Assembly (NCBI RefSeq): GCF_012641435.1
Contig: NZ_JABAIJ010000003.1
Span: 434,001-498,000, forward strand
Length of the DNA: 64,000 nt
Source of the DNA: Rhizobium sp. P38BS-XIX
GTDB lineage: Bacteria; Pseudomonadota; Alphaproteobacteria; Rhizobiales; Rhizobiaceae
Reading direction: 5' to 3'
A program made the translations under genes and the position numbers. The notes under the pieces are model-generated. The model was not told where the DNA came from, searched no databases, and saw nothing but the letters and a program-made list of their open reading frames with translations. Positions 16,213-24,830 of this stretch are shown here, piece by piece (the stretch's first letter is position 1; each line of letters opens with the position of its first letter).

Positions 16213-16844
16213 TTGCGGACCTCCTTGATGGCATCGGCGATAAGGGCCGTCGCTGCGGCGGGATCGGGTGTGCCGCAGATGGCCGAGACGACCGCAATTC
16301 CGTCCGCGCCCGCTTTGAAGACGTCAGCGGCGTGCTCCGCCTTGAGGCCGCCGATGGCGACGGTTGGAACCGGGCAAAGCCGGATGATGCCGGCAAGACC
16401 GTCAAAGCCGATCGGCTGTTTGTGATCGGGCTTGGTGGGTGTGGCGAAAACGGGCCCGACGCCCGCGTAGTCGACGATACCGGCATCGATTGCCGAAGCC
16501 AGCGCCTCCGTTTCCACGGAAAGACCGAGGATCATATCGGGGCCGATCATTCTCCGAGCCTCATGGATGTCGCGATCGTCCTGACCGATGTGCAGGCCGT
16601 CGGCGCCAATGGCGATGGCCGCCTCGACATCGTCGTTGACAATGAGAAGAGCCCCGGTCCCGTACAATGCTTCCTTGAGGGCGAAACCGGTCTCGATCAG
16701 CGCTGACGTCGAAGCGTGTTTGTCGCGCAGCTGAACGATGGTGGCGCCGCCGGCGACTGCCGCGCGCGCCGTCTCGACCATGCCGATCTGAGCGCAGAGG
16801 ACGGGATCGAGAACCAGATAAAGCGAAAGGTCGAAGTTTTTCAT
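16209..16844 (-). CDS. thiE: Thiamine-phosphate synthase
   Basis: A 211-residue TIM-barrel enzyme that joins HMP-PP and hydroxyethylthiazole phosphate to thiamine phosphate. Family motifs are visible: VQLRDK (residues 37-42) for pyrophosphate binding, LIVNDDVEAA, GADGLHIGQDD, and VAIGGLKAEHAADVFKAGADGIAVVSAI near the C-terminus. It overlaps thiM and thiD by four bases. It completes the salvage trio thiM-thiE-thiD. Confidence 0.95.
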   Translation of the reverse strand: MKNFDLSLYLVLDPVLCAQIGMVETARAAVAGGATIVQLRDKHASTSALIETGFALKEALYGTGALLIVNDDVEAAIAIGADGLHIGQDDRDIHEARRMIGPDMILGLSVETEALASAIDAGIVDYAGVGPVFATPTKPDHKQPIGFDGLAGIIRLCPVPTVAIGGLKAEHAADVFKAGADGIAVVSAICGTPDPAAATALIADAIKEVRK

Positions 16845-17644
16845 GCGGGCATGATCCTGGCTTTGGCGGCAAGTGTTGTCGGGTCGAGAGCCTGCAGCGC
16901 ATCAAGAAAGCGCCAGGAGAACGAGCCGGGACCATCGGCGCTTGCGCCGGCCTGTTCTCCGGCAACGGCAAAGACGGCGAGGGCTGCGACCGTCGCATCG
17001 AAAGGATTGTCCGGAGCGGTAGCCGCGAAGGCGCCGACAAGGCAGGTCAGGGAGCAGCCGAGGGCCGTTACCTGCGGCATGAACGGCGAGCCGCCTTCGA
17101 TGCGTTGCGCCTTAAGTCCATCCGTCACGAAATCGACGGCGCCGGTCACGGCAACCACGCAGCCATGTCGTTTGGCCAGCTGCCTTGCCGCATCCTCGGC
17201 CAATTCGACGGGATCGCGGCTGTCCACGCCCTGGCCGCGGCTTGCGCCGCCGGCAAGCGCGATGATTTCCGAGGCGTTACCGCGAATGATCGTCGGTCTC
17301 AGCTCCAGCAGGTCCGCTACGGCATTCCGACGGAATGCGGTGGCATAGTGGGCGACGGGATCGAGCACCCAGGGCTTGCCAGCCTTGTTTGCCGAGCCCG
17401 CAGCCGCGAGCATGCCTTTGAGCCATCCGGCGGAGAGTGTGCCGATATTGATGGTGACAGCGCCGGAGATGCCGGCGAATTCGCCGGCTTCCTCCTCGGC
17501 ATGCACCATGGCCGGCGAGGCGCCGGCGGCGAGCATGACATTCGCCGCAATATTCATGGCCACGAAATTGGTGATGCATTGCACCAGTGGCGGATTGGAA
17601 CGCATTGCACCGAGAAGAATGGCTGGGTTCGTTTCGTCTTGCAT
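16841..17644 (-). CDS. thiM: Hydroxyethylthiazole kinase
   Basis: A 267-residue ribokinase-like enzyme that phosphorylates the thiazole alcohol (THZ) for thiamine salvage. Recognisable stretches are NFVAMNIAANVMLAAGASPAM near residue 26, WVLDPVAHYAT near 92, and NASEIIALAGG near 120. AAGGG lies 5 bases before the ATG. It is the first gene of the thi operon and lies behind the TPP riboswitch. No thiC, thiO, thiG or thiS genes are in the window, so this operon by itself serves salvage of HMP and THZ. Confidence 0.95.
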   Translation of the reverse strand: MQDETNPAILLGAMRSNPPLVQCITNFVAMNIAANVMLAAGASPAMVHAEEEAGEFAGISGAVTINIGTLSAGWLKGMLAAAGSANKAGKPWVLDPVAHYATAFRRNAVADLLELRPTIIRGNASEIIALAGGASRGQGVDSRDPVELAEDAARQLAKRHGCVVAVTGAVDFVTDGLKAQRIEGGSPFMPQVTALGCSLTCLVGAFAATAPDNPFDATVAALAVFAVAGEQAGASADGPGSFSWRFLDALQALDPTTLAAKARIMPA

Positions 17645-17704
17645 ATCGCCCTTTCAGGCGGACGAGACGCGAGGGGTTGCATACGAGATTGCCAAGCCCC
17701 GAGC

Positions 17705-17784
17705 GACTCCCTCCGCCAGCATGATCTGGTTCAGGTTCAAAGGGTACTTCTCAGCCCGCTTCGCAGCGGACGCCCCTGTCTCTC
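17705..17784 (-). promoter_or_regulatory. TPP riboswitch (THI element)
   Basis: On the minus strand, 60 bp before thiM, the sequence runs AGAGACAGGGGCG..., GGGCTGAGAAGTACCC, TTTGAACCTGAACCAG, ATCATGCTGGCGGAGGGA. These are the conserved CUGAGA pyrimidine-sensor bulge, ACCCUUUGAACCUGA and the GC-rich closing helix of the thi-box. It should reduce thiM expression when thiamine pyrophosphate is high. The short distance to thiM and lack of an obvious terminator hairpin point to control of translation start, as is usual in alphaproteobacteria; that is inference. Confidence 0.93.
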
Positions 17785-17878
17785 ATCTCTTCTTTTCGCA
17801 GATAGGGATCATGCTGTCACCAGCAAAATCTGAAAGGGCTTCGTATCCTGTGGCATTCGCGCATCAATGCCTCGAATA

Positions 17879-17901
17879 ACCCATGCGCCAAGCGCATGGG
17901 T
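17879..17901. repeat. Perfect 10-bp inverted repeat between thiM and the DUF1127 gene
   Basis: ACCCATGCGC, loop CAA, GCGCATGGGT. It lies about 120 bp upstream of the DUF1127 start and 95 bp upstream of the TPP element, in a divergent region. No U-run follows. It could be an operator or a hairpin in a leader RNA. Confidence 0.5.
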
Positions 17902-18019
17902 GCAGTGAAGGCTTGGCTATGCAAAATGCAGGGGGATTCGACTATATATTCCTCATCGAAGCGCAGGGAGCGCCAAGCACGGCAGCTCAGCTTCGAAAGC
18001 CCAAGGAAAGGGGATCATC

Positions 18020-18166
18020 ATGAACGTAGCACGCTCTTTTAATAACTGGCGCAAGTATCGTCAGACGGTCGCCGAACTGGGCCGTATGTCCACGCGAGAA
18101 CTGCACGATCTGGGTATCGATCGCGGCGAAATCCGCACTGTCGCCCGCGCAGCCGTCGCTCGCTAA
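18020..18166 (+). CDS. DUF1127 small Arg-rich protein
   Basis: A 48-residue ORF: MNVARSFNNWRKYRQTVAEL, then GRMSTRELHDLGIDRGEIRTV. The RELHDLGIDRGEI core is the DUF1127 signature. The start has AAGGAAAGGGG at normal spacing. DUF1127 proteins in alphaproteobacteria are small, basic and stress- or nutrient-linked; the Rhodobacter member CcaF1 is reported to affect RNA turnover. This copy is followed by a strong terminator and then by four CUCCUCCC hairpins, as at the Rhodobacter CcsR locus. The gene is too short for many gene finders. Confidence 0.88.
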   Translation: MNVARSFNNWRKYRQTVAELGRMSTRELHDLGIDRGEIRTVARAAVAR

Positions 18167-18201
18167 CGGCCGAAACGGCACCTTACAAACTGCTTGATGC
18201 C

Positions 18202-18238
18202 AAGCGCCTGCCTCTTCCCGAGCAGGCGCTTTTGTTTT
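18202..18238 (+). terminator. Intrinsic terminator after the DUF1127 gene
   Basis: AAGCGCCTGC, 10-base loop, GCAGGCGCTT, then TTGTTTT. The 10-bp GC-rich stem and U-run directly after the gene make this a textbook Rho-independent terminator. Partial readthrough would place the downstream hairpin array on the same transcript. Confidence 0.85.
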
Positions 18239-18375
18239 GCCTGGAGGGCATGATCGTTCGATGCGATTTGCCGAAAAAATGCTCTTAGCGGGACTGAAGC
18301 TTTTCGCATAACGCATAACTGCTCTGCAAAGAAATGCCTATTCGCTGAGCAAAAGTCTGGTATCTTCAAATCCAT

Positions 18376-18530
18376 CGAAGCGATGCACCTCCTCCCGCAT
18401 CCCTTCGCTTTGCAGACGATCCTCTCCTCCTCCCAAGATCGTCTGCTGGAACAGTGGCACTCCTCCTCCCGTCCGCTGTTCGGTTCTTGAAGAAAGCCTG
18501 CCGCACCTCCTCCCGCGGCAGGCTTTTTTG
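18376..18530 (+). ncRNA. Tandem array of four CUCCUCCC-loop hairpins (cuckoo/CcsR-like sRNAs)
   Basis: Four consecutive hairpins each show CTCCTCCC in the loop: 18376-18407 (CGAAGcGATGC / GCATCccCTTCG type stem), 18412-18446 (GCAGACGATC / GATCGTCTGC, perfect), 18449-18481 (GAACAGTGG / CCGCTGTTC) and 18493-18526 (AAAGCCTGCCGC / GCGGCAGGCTTT, perfect, then a T-run acting as terminator). The stems differ completely while the loops are kept, so selection acts on the loop. CUCCUCCC is complementary to Shine-Dalgarno sequences. Alphaproteobacterial cuckoo RNAs, including CcsR1-4 downstream of a DUF1127 gene in Rhodobacter, have this design. Whether the RNA is processed into separate units is unknown here. 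Confidence 0.85.
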
Positions 18531-18664
18531 TTTCCGGGAGTATTCGACCGAAAACCGCTGACTGGCCCTCTCGTAAAATTGGGTCCGCGCCACTATGTGC
18601 GACGAGCCTAGCGCGCTACATCGAAGATCACCCCCAATCTGATTCACCGAAAAGGAGGATGCCC

Positions 18665-19540
18665 ATGACCGGTTCTGCCGAATATACGCCGCCGAAGATC
18701 TGGACTTGGAACAAGGCGAATGGTGGCCAGTTCGCCAATATCAATCGTCCGATCGCCGGACCGACGCATGAGAAAGAACTGCCCGTCGGTCGTCATCCTC
18801 TTCAGCTTTATTCGCTTGGAACGCCGAATGGTGTGAAAGTGACCATCATGCTCGAGGAGCTGCTGGCTCTCGGCCATACTGGCGCGGAATATGATGCCTG
18901 GCTGATCAAGATCGGCGATGGCGACCAGTTCGGCAGCGGCTTCGTCGAGGTCAATCCGAATTCGAAGATCCCGGCCTTGCTCGACCGCAGCGGTCCGAAG
19001 CCCGTGCGCGTCTTCGAATCGGCCTCGATCCTGATGTATCTTGCCGAGAAGTTCGGTGCCTTCCTGCCGACCGAGCAGCCGGCCCGCGCCGAGTGCCTCT
19101 CCTGGCTGTTCTGGCAGATGGGCAGCGCGCCTTATCTGGGCGGCGGTTTCGGCCATTTCTATGCCTATGCGCCGACGAAGATCGAATATGCGATCGATCG
19201 TTTTGCCATGGAAGTGAAGCGCGAACTTGATGTGCTCGATCGCCGTTTGGCCGAAAGCGAGTATATCGCCGGCAGCGAGTACACCATCGCCGACATGGCC
19301 ATCTGGCCCTGGTACGGCGGTCTTGCCAAGGGCTGGCAATATGGCGCCGGCGAATTTCTACAGGTGCAGGACTACAAGAACGTACAGCGCTGGGCTGACC
19401 AGATCTTCGCGCGTCCGACCGTCAAGCGCGGGCGGATGGTCAATCGCATGTCCGGCGATCCGTCGGAACAACTGCGCGAGCGTCACGATGCCAGTGACTT
19501 CGAAACGAAGACGCAGGACAAGATCGAGGCCGCCGGCTGA
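18665..19540 (+). CDS. yghU: Glutathione transferase-like protein (YghU family)
   Basis: A 291-residue GST-superfamily protein close in pattern to E. coli YghU, a glutathione-dependent disulfide-bond oxidoreductase. It has the long N-terminal extension PPKIWTWNKANGGQFANINR before the thioredoxin-like domain (LQLYSLGTPNGVKVTIMLEEL), then VFESASILMYLAEKFG and a C-terminal helical domain. I choose the ATG at 18665 over 18659 because AAAGGAGG lies 6 bases before it and touches the earlier ATG directly. It stands alone, ended by a terminator. Its role is probably redox defence in the cytoplasm. Confidence 0.87.
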   Translation: MTGSAEYTPPKIWTWNKANGGQFANINRPIAGPTHEKELPVGRHPLQLYSLGTPNGVKVTIMLEELLALGHTGAEYDAWLIKIGDGDQFGSGFVEVNPNSKIPALLDRSGPKPVRVFESASILMYLAEKFGAFLPTEQPARAECLSWLFWQMGSAPYLGGGFGHFYAYAPTKIEYAIDRFAMEVKRELDVLDRRLAESEYIAGSEYTIADMAIWPWYGGLAKGWQYGAGEFLQVQDYKNVQRWADQIFARPTVKRGRMVNRMSGDPSEQLRERHDASDFETKTQDKIEAAG

Positions 19541-19566
19541 TCTTATCGCTTGATCGATGAATATCG

Positions 19567-19596
19567 ACTCGCGGTTCTTGTGACCGCGAGTTTTTA
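19567..19596 (+). terminator. Intrinsic terminator after the yghU-like gene
   Basis: ACTCGCGGT, 7-base loop, ACCGCGAGT, then TTTTATT. It begins 26 bp after the stop codon and has a good U-run. Confidence 0.85.
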
Positions 19597-19750
19597 TTGC
19601 CGCCGGCTTCGACCGCGTCGCGCACTGCATCTCCTCCAAGTCAGCCTCGCTCCATCTTGTTTGGCCTATGGTCAACTGCCGGCCTGTATCGTCGGTTCAT
19701 AGATGCGCCGCATGGCGTTTTCGATCAGGATTGAAGAGGAACGCTTCCCG

Positions 19751-21343
19751 ATGCAGCACATTGCTGACGATACTGCCCTGAAGAAGACTGCAGCCGCCGG
19801 TGCTGTGTCGCGGGAGGTGACGGAAGCTCTTCTTAAAGCGCTGATTTCGGGTGGTGACGAGCGCCTGGATTGCGATGACGTGACCGGCCTCAATATGTAT
19901 GGCTATGGTCCGACACCTCGGCCGCTTGACCTCGCTTTCGGCTCCTCTACGGCATCGACCATTTCCGCTGCCGCTTTCGCTGCGGTTCGCTCCTACTATG
20001 CGGATCTGCTTGCGGAGATGGATGCGATCTCGCCGGTTGAAATTTACGAGCGCGAAATCGGGCGTGTCCGCTCCGATCTGCTGCGTCTGCTCGGCCTTGA
20101 AGATACTGCGGACCAACAACGCGTCGACGCCATATTGGCGACTTCCGGAACCGACATCCATCTTTTCGCTGCGGCACTGATGGCGCGCGAAGATGACCGG
20201 CCGCTGATGACCATCACGCTGATGGGCAATGAGACAGGCAGTGGCGTGATGATGGCGGCGTCCGGACGGCATTTCATGGGACGCGTCAGCAGCGAGCAGG
20301 CCGTTGCCAAGGGTGAGGAACTGAGATCAGGCGACGCGACGCGGAACGCCACCATCGCCGTGCGGAATAAGGATGGCTCCCTGCGCAGCGATCAGGATGT
20401 CGAGGAAGAACTGCGTGGGTTGATCGAGCTTGGCCGTGCCGCCGGCCTTCGGTGCCTGCTTGTCGTGACGGATGTGTCCAAGACCAGTCTGCTGGCGCCC
20501 AGCCTGGAAACGGCCCTGCGTTTGAAGGAGCGCTTCGGCTCGACGCTCGATATCATGATCGATGCCTGCCAATTCCGGTTGGCCGCAGCAACGATCCGCG
20601 CTTATATCTCAAACGGCTTCATGGTGGCGGTCACCGGATCGAAATTCCTGGCCGGGCCTATTTTCAGCGGCGCGCTTCTATGCCCCCCTGCCATGGCCAA
20701 CCGTTTTCGCGCTCGCGCGGTGCCGCCGGCGCTCGCCGATTATTGCGGTCGGGCCGAATGGCCGGAAGGCTGGCTGGCGCGCGAGGCGTTACCCGCTCGC
20801 GACAATTTCGGTCTCTTGCTGCGTTGGAAGGCGGCTCTCTTTGAGCTTGAACGCTTTGCCGCCATACCCGAAGAAAAGGTGAATGCGGTGTTCTCCGCCT
20901 TCGCCGAGGCGATGACCGCCAGGCTCTCGAATGATCCTGGCTTTCGTCTGCTGGAAAGCCGCCCGCTCGATCGGCAGAGGCTACAAAAAGCATCACCTTC
21001 CGTCTGTTGGGATGAGATCCCCTCGATCTTCTCGTTCTATCTGCGCGATCTCAACGACAGCCGTTTGCTGACGGCGACGGAAATGGCGACCGTTTACAAG
21101 CAATTGGCAATGGCCGGCGACGAAGAAGCCGTGCGTATCGGTCAACCCGTTCGTTGTGCCGATTTCGGCGACATGCCGGCGGCGGCGCTGAGAATATGTC
21201 TGAGCGCACCGCTCGTCGTTGCGGCCTGTGAAAGTTCCGATGGACTGTCTGGTCTGATCGAGCAGGCAATGGTCGTGCTTGATCGAACAGCTGACATGGC
21301 TGCCCGGCTATCTGCGCGGACGGCAATGCGCGCAAGCGCTTAG
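19751..21343 (+). CDS. PLP-dependent fold-type I enzyme, unassigned
   Basis: A 530-residue protein with the marks of an aminotransferase-fold PLP enzyme: IMIDACQFRL with Asp271 as the likely pyridine-nitrogen partner, and VTGSKFLAGP with Lys298 as the likely Schiff-base lysine. ATSGTDIHL near residue 130 resembles the phosphate-binding loop. I do not recognise the family or substrate. The start at 19751 has AGAGGA upstream at slightly long spacing; an in-frame ATG at 19703 would add 16 residues. It ends 17 bp before the convergent dctD stop. A decarboxylase- or desulfurase-like role cannot be excluded. Confidence 0.7.
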   Translation: MQHIADDTALKKTAAAGAVSREVTEALLKALISGGDERLDCDDVTGLNMYGYGPTPRPLDLAFGSSTASTISAAAFAAVRSYYADLLAEMDAISPVEIYEREIGRVRSDLLRLLGLEDTADQQRVDAILATSGTDIHLFAAALMAREDDRPLMTITLMGNETGSGVMMAASGRHFMGRVSSEQAVAKGEELRSGDATRNATIAVRNKDGSLRSDQDVEEELRGLIELGRAAGLRCLLVVTDVSKTSLLAPSLETALRLKERFGSTLDIMIDACQFRLAAATIRAYISNGFMVAVTGSKFLAGPIFSGALLCPPAMANRFRARAVPPALADYCGRAEWPEGWLAREALPARDNFGLLLRWKAALFELERFAAIPEEKVNAVFSAFAEAMTARLSNDPGFRLLESRPLDRQRLQKASPSVCWDEIPSIFSFYLRDLNDSRLLTATEMATVYKQLAMAGDEEAVRIGQPVRCADFGDMPAAALRICLSAPLVVAACESSDGLSGLIEQAMVVLDRTADMAARLSARTAMRASA

Positions 21344-21359
21344 GCGCCGTCGTCTGACG

Positions 21360-22736
21360 TCAGGAGCTCTTGCGATCGTCGCCGTCAAAACCGGCGAATT
21401 CGCCTCGGACGATGCCGTGCCGCTGAAGCTTGTCGTAAAACGTCTTTCTTGGAATGCCGAGAGCTTCGATCGTGCGCCGGACATCGCCGTTATTTTGCGA
21501 CAGGGTTTTCCGAATGACGTCTGCCTCGTAGCGCTCGACCCGGACGGGTAGGGGAAGACTGGCGTCCGATGAAGGTGCATCCGCAGTTTGCGGCATTGCC
21601 GCGCTCTCAAGTCCAAGAACGAAGCGCTCGGCGAAATGCGAGAGTTCCCGAACGTTGCCCGGCCAGTCGTGCTGCTGCAGGTGACGGCGGGCTGCGGTGG
21701 ATATATCGGGAACATCGCGTTTGAAACGGCTCGCGGCTCGCTCGGCGAAATAGCCGAAGAGCAGGGGGATATCGTCACGGCGCTCGCGCAATGGCGGGAT
21801 CGATAATGTTACGACATTGAGGCGATAGTAGAGATCCTCGCGAAAGTCCTTCCGTTGTGCGGGGTTGCCGAGATCGACCTTGGCGGCCGCAACCACCCGC
21901 AGATCGACGGGGCGGATCTCATTCGTGCCGAGCGGCGTCACCTCCCGCATTTCAAGAACACGCAGCATCTGCACCTGAATGGCCGGCGGCATGCTTTCGA
22001 TCTCGTCGAGAAACAAGGTGCCTGCACTTGCATGCTCGATGCGCCCCACGCGCTTTTTCTGAGCGCCGGTAAAGGCACCGGGCTCATGGCCGAATAGTTC
22101 GCTCTCGATCACGGTCTCCGGCAGCGCCCCGCAATTGAGCGCAACGAAATTGCCTTTCGCTCGGCGGCTCCAGCGATGCAGGAGACTGGCGACGACTTCC
22201 TTGCCGCTTCCCGTTTCGCCGGTAACGAGCACATCGACGTCGGTGTCGGCAATCTGGCGCAATGTGTGCCGCAGGCGCTCGATGGCCGGCGTCTGACCGA
22301 TGAGCGGCAGATCGCCTTGTGCCTGCTCGGCAGACAGGCGAAGCGAACGGTTTTCAAGAACAAGCCGCCGCTTCTCGGCGCCACGCCGCACGCTTTGCAC
22401 AAGCCTGTCGGTCGCAAAGGGTTTGGCAATGAAATCATAGGCGCCGTCCTGAATGGCCTGGACCGCCATCGGAATATCGCCGTGACCGGTGACCAGAATG
22501 ACAGGGAGATCGGCATCGAGCGCCTTGATATGGGCAAAAAGCTGTTGGCCGTCCATCTGCGGCATGCGGATGTCGGAGACGATGACCCCCGCAAAGCTGG
22601 GAGTGAGCGCGGCGAGCGCTTCGCCCGCGGCGGAAAAGGCAGAGACGGCAAAGCCCGCGAGTTCTAGCGTTTGCTTCGTTGCTTTCAGCAGATCCTTGTC
22701 ATCGTCGATGAGAAAGACGGGGGAGCTATCACTCAT
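21360..22736 (-). CDS. dctD: C4-dicarboxylate response regulator, sigma-54 activator
   Basis: A 458-residue NtrC-family regulator. The receiver domain is residues 1-125, with phospho-acceptor Asp55 in [11 protein letters not shown] and Lys105. The AAA+ domain has Walker A GETGSGKE (173-180), the sigma-54 contact loop GAFTGA (220-225) and Walker B TLFLDEIE. The C-terminal Fis-type HTH ends in [16 protein letters not shown]. It overlaps dctB by four bases. It activates dctA from the -24/-12 promoter at 24728-24744 when DctB senses C4-dicarboxylates. Confidence 0.95.
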   Translation of the reverse strand: MSDSSPVFLIDDDKDLLKATKQTLELAGFAVSAFSAAGEALAALTPSFAGVIVSDIRMPQMDGQQLFAHIKALDADLPVILVTGHGDIPMAVQAIQDGAYDFIAKPFATDRLVQSVRRGAEKRRLVLENRSLRLSAEQAQGDLPLIGQTPAIERLRHTLRQIADTDVDVLVTGETGSGKEVVASLLHRWSRRAKGNFVALNCGALPETVIESELFGHEPGAFTGAQKKRVGRIEHASAGTLFLDEIESMPPAIQVQMLRVLEMREVTPLGTNEIRPVDLRVVAAAKVDLGNPAQRKDFREDLYYRLNVVTLSIPPLRERRDDIPLLFGYFAERAASRFKRDVPDISTAARRHLQQHDWPGNVRELSHFAERFVLGLESAAMPQTADAPSSDASLPLPVRVERYEADVIRKTLSQNNGDVRRTIEALGIPRKTFYDKLQRHGIVRGEFAGFDGDDRKSS

Positions 22737-24610
22737 GGTTTGGCCTTGCGCAAGTAAACGGTGAAGCGGGTGCCGAGACCGCTGCTTTCAACTTCGATAC
22801 GCCCGCCATAATCGACGACGATGTCCTTGGAAATGACCAGGCCAAGGCCCAACCCCTTTTCCTTGGAGGTGTTGAAGGGGGTGAAGAGCGAATCGAGGAT
22901 TGCGGACGGAATGCCGGGGCCGTTATCCGATACGATGATTTCGACCTCTTCGGACGTGTCCTGAACGGACACCTCGACCTTGGCCCGCTCGCGTCCCTCC
23001 AGAGCCTCCAGCGCGTTCTGGAACAGGTTGATCAGAACTTGCTCAAGCCGAATTCTGGTACCGACAACCATGAGCCCCACCGGCGGCAATTCGATCTTCA
23101 GAGCGTCAAGATGACCGGCAAAGCGGCTTCGCAGCAGCACCACGGCGCCCTCGATAGCGCTCCTCAGATCCACCGGTTCGGGCGCCGTACGGCCTTTGCG
23201 GCCGAAAGCCTTGAGCTCCTCGGTGATCGTGCCGATGCGCTCCGTCAACGCCGCGATGGCCGAGAGATTCTCCTTGACCGGATCGGTCTGCCGTCTCTCC
23301 AGAAAGATATGGGCGTTTTCCGCATAAGCTCGGATGGTTGCAACAGGCTGGTTGATTTCGTGAGCGACACCGGCCGCGACCTGGCCGAGAATGGCAAGAC
23401 GGTTGGCCTGCACCAGATCCTGTTGCACGCCCTGAAGTTTAGCCTCAGTCGCTCGATGGTCGGTGATCTCGGCCTGGAGACGGTCGCGCGCCTGGCTAAG
23501 ATCCTCCGTGCGTTCGAGAACCCGTCGCTCCAACTCCTCACGCGCAAGCCTGTTGACGGCGATCTGCATCAGTGAGACATCGCGGCGGCGCAACAAGAGT
23601 GCGGCGAACGCCAGGATGGGCAGGAGCGCGGTCAAGGTCACGAACCGTGTTTCACGCACCGAGGATGCGATAGCCTGATCTGTCGGAACCAGATAACCAA
23701 GCTGCCACGGCGTGGAAGGGATCGGCGTCGTCAGCCTCAGATATTCCGCTGAGCTGTTTCCGGGCAGGATTGCCCGCAAGATCGTCGCATCCGCTCCGAC
23801 TGGCTCCGGGCGGCTGAACGGCAGCGGTGAGAGCGGCGCGACGCCGAACTGAAGGCTTTTGCGGATGGTGACGGCCTGATCTCGCGAGAGAGGCGCGGTG
23901 GTCATGAAGCGCCATGACGGCAGGCTGGTAATGAGAATGACGCCACGCTCGTCGGCGACGTAGGCGGGGCGCCCGGTCTCGCTCCAGTCGGACTCCAGCT
24001 GATCGAATTCCATCTTGACCACCACGACACCTAACGCGGAATTGGCGTCGCCGACGCGGCGGGAAATATAGAGGCCCGGCCGATTGCTGACCGTGCCCAG
24101 CGCATAGTGTTCCGCTGTGCCTGTCTCCATCGCCTTGCTGAAATAATCGCGAAACGAATAGTCATTGCCAACGAAACTCAAGGGTTCGCGCCAGTTACTT
24201 GACGCCAGGGCAACGCCGTCCTTGCCGGTCACGTAGAGAACCGAGGCGCTGGTGCCGGAGACGAGGCTTTCCAGCTTGCGGTCGAGAGCGACGACGGCAT
24301 CCGGGTTGCGGCTCGAAAGCGCGTCACGAACCTGCTGGTCGTCCGCTAGCAGCAGTGGCAGGGCGCGCGGTCTCTCAAGAACCGCCCTCAGCAATGCGAC
24401 CTTGAGGTTTGCATCCGTATGCCCCTGTCGCTGCAGGGTCTCGATGGCGGCAATTCGCCCATAAAGGCTGGCGCCATAGAGATCGGCCGAAATCACGGCC
24501 GCGCACACGAAAGCGAATATCATCCACACCCGGCGGGAACGCCGGCTGAGTTGCTCGGGCGTCAGAAATCGTTCGGTCGTTGGGCGCTGCAGCATTGACG
24601 TATTGTGCAT
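22733..24610 (-). CDS. dctB: C4-dicarboxylate sensor histidine kinase
   Basis: A 625-residue membrane sensor kinase, partner of DctD. The first transmembrane span is near residues 28-48 and a second near 330. Between them lies a ~280-residue periplasmic ligand-binding region of the double-Cache type ([24 protein letters not shown]). A coiled-coil linker leads to the HisKA H-box VAHEINQPV (His417) and an ATPase domain with DNGPGIP and the GLGLGL-type G-box. The start at 24610 is uncertain because no good ribosome site is seen; 24595 and 24655 are alternatives. In legume symbionts this pair controls succinate and malate uptake. Confidence 0.93.
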   Translation of the reverse strand: MHNTSMLQRPTTERFLTPEQLSRRSRRVWMIFAFVCAAVISADLYGASLYGRIAAIETLQRQGHTDANLKVALLRAVLERPRALPLLLADDQQVRDALSSRNPDAVVALDRKLESLVSGTSASVLYVTGKDGVALASSNWREPLSFVGNDYSFRDYFSKAMETGTAEHYALGTVSNRPGLYISRRVGDANSALGVVVVKMEFDQLESDWSETGRPAYVADERGVILITSLPSWRFMTTAPLSRDQAVTIRKSLQFGVAPLSPLPFSRPEPVGADATILRAILPGNSSAEYLRLTTPIPSTPWQLGYLVPTDQAIASSVRETRFVTLTALLPILAFAALLLRRRDVSLMQIAVNRLAREELERRVLERTEDLSQARDRLQAEITDHRATEAKLQGVQQDLVQANRLAILGQVAAGVAHEINQPVATIRAYAENAHIFLERRQTDPVKENLSAIAALTERIGTITEELKAFGRKGRTAPEPVDLRSAIEGAVVLLRSRFAGHLDALKIELPPVGLMVVGTRIRLEQVLINLFQNALEALEGRERAKVEVSVQDTSEEVEIIVSDNGPGIPSAILDSLFTPFNTSKEKGLGLGLVISKDIVVDYGGRIEVESSGLGTRFTVYLRKAKP

Positions 24611-24636
24611 GATTTCGCGCGCACCGCAATTGGATC

Positions 24637-24654
24637 TGTGTGGATTACCGCACA
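24637..24654. promoter_or_regulatory. Probable DctD upstream activator site
   Basis: TGTGTGGATTACCGCACA is a near-perfect palindrome (TGTGYGG / CCGCACA arms, 4-base centre) about 75 bp before the sigma-54 promoter of dctA. This distance and form fit the enhancer sites bound by DctD. It also lies just upstream of the dctB start, so it may affect dctBD expression. Confidence 0.7.
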
Positions 24655-24727
24655 AATAGGGCGCTTCATGACTTCTGCACAGAATTTAAATGAAGAAAAA
24701 TCAAATAGTTAATTGCCCCTGAGCAAT

Positions 24728-24744
24728 CTGGCACACCCGTTGCA
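24728..24744 (+). promoter_or_regulatory. Sigma-54 (RpoN) promoter of dctA
   Basis: CTGGCACACCCGTTGCA matches the -24/-12 consensus TGGCAC-N5-TTGCA exactly. It lies about 85 bp before the dctA ATG and downstream of a DctD-type palindrome. Confidence 0.92.
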
Positions 24745-24830
24745 GTTGAAATCACAACAGTCGGAGGCTGTTTGAATTTTAGTCGTCGCCCGGAGGGCCG
24801 AGAGATCGGTTGGGCTTAACGGAGGACAAT

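Noticed and set aside
17900..17960. RpoH-like promoter (CTTG ... CTATAT) before the DUF1127 gene
   Set aside because: The spacing between the two elements (26 bases) is too long for a heat-shock sigma promoter; stress control is plausible from the family but not shown.
18376..18530. CRISPR-like array because of repeated CTCCTCCC
   Set aside because: Repeats are only about 8-10 bases, sit in hairpin loops and lack spacers of constant length; the hairpin array reading explains them.
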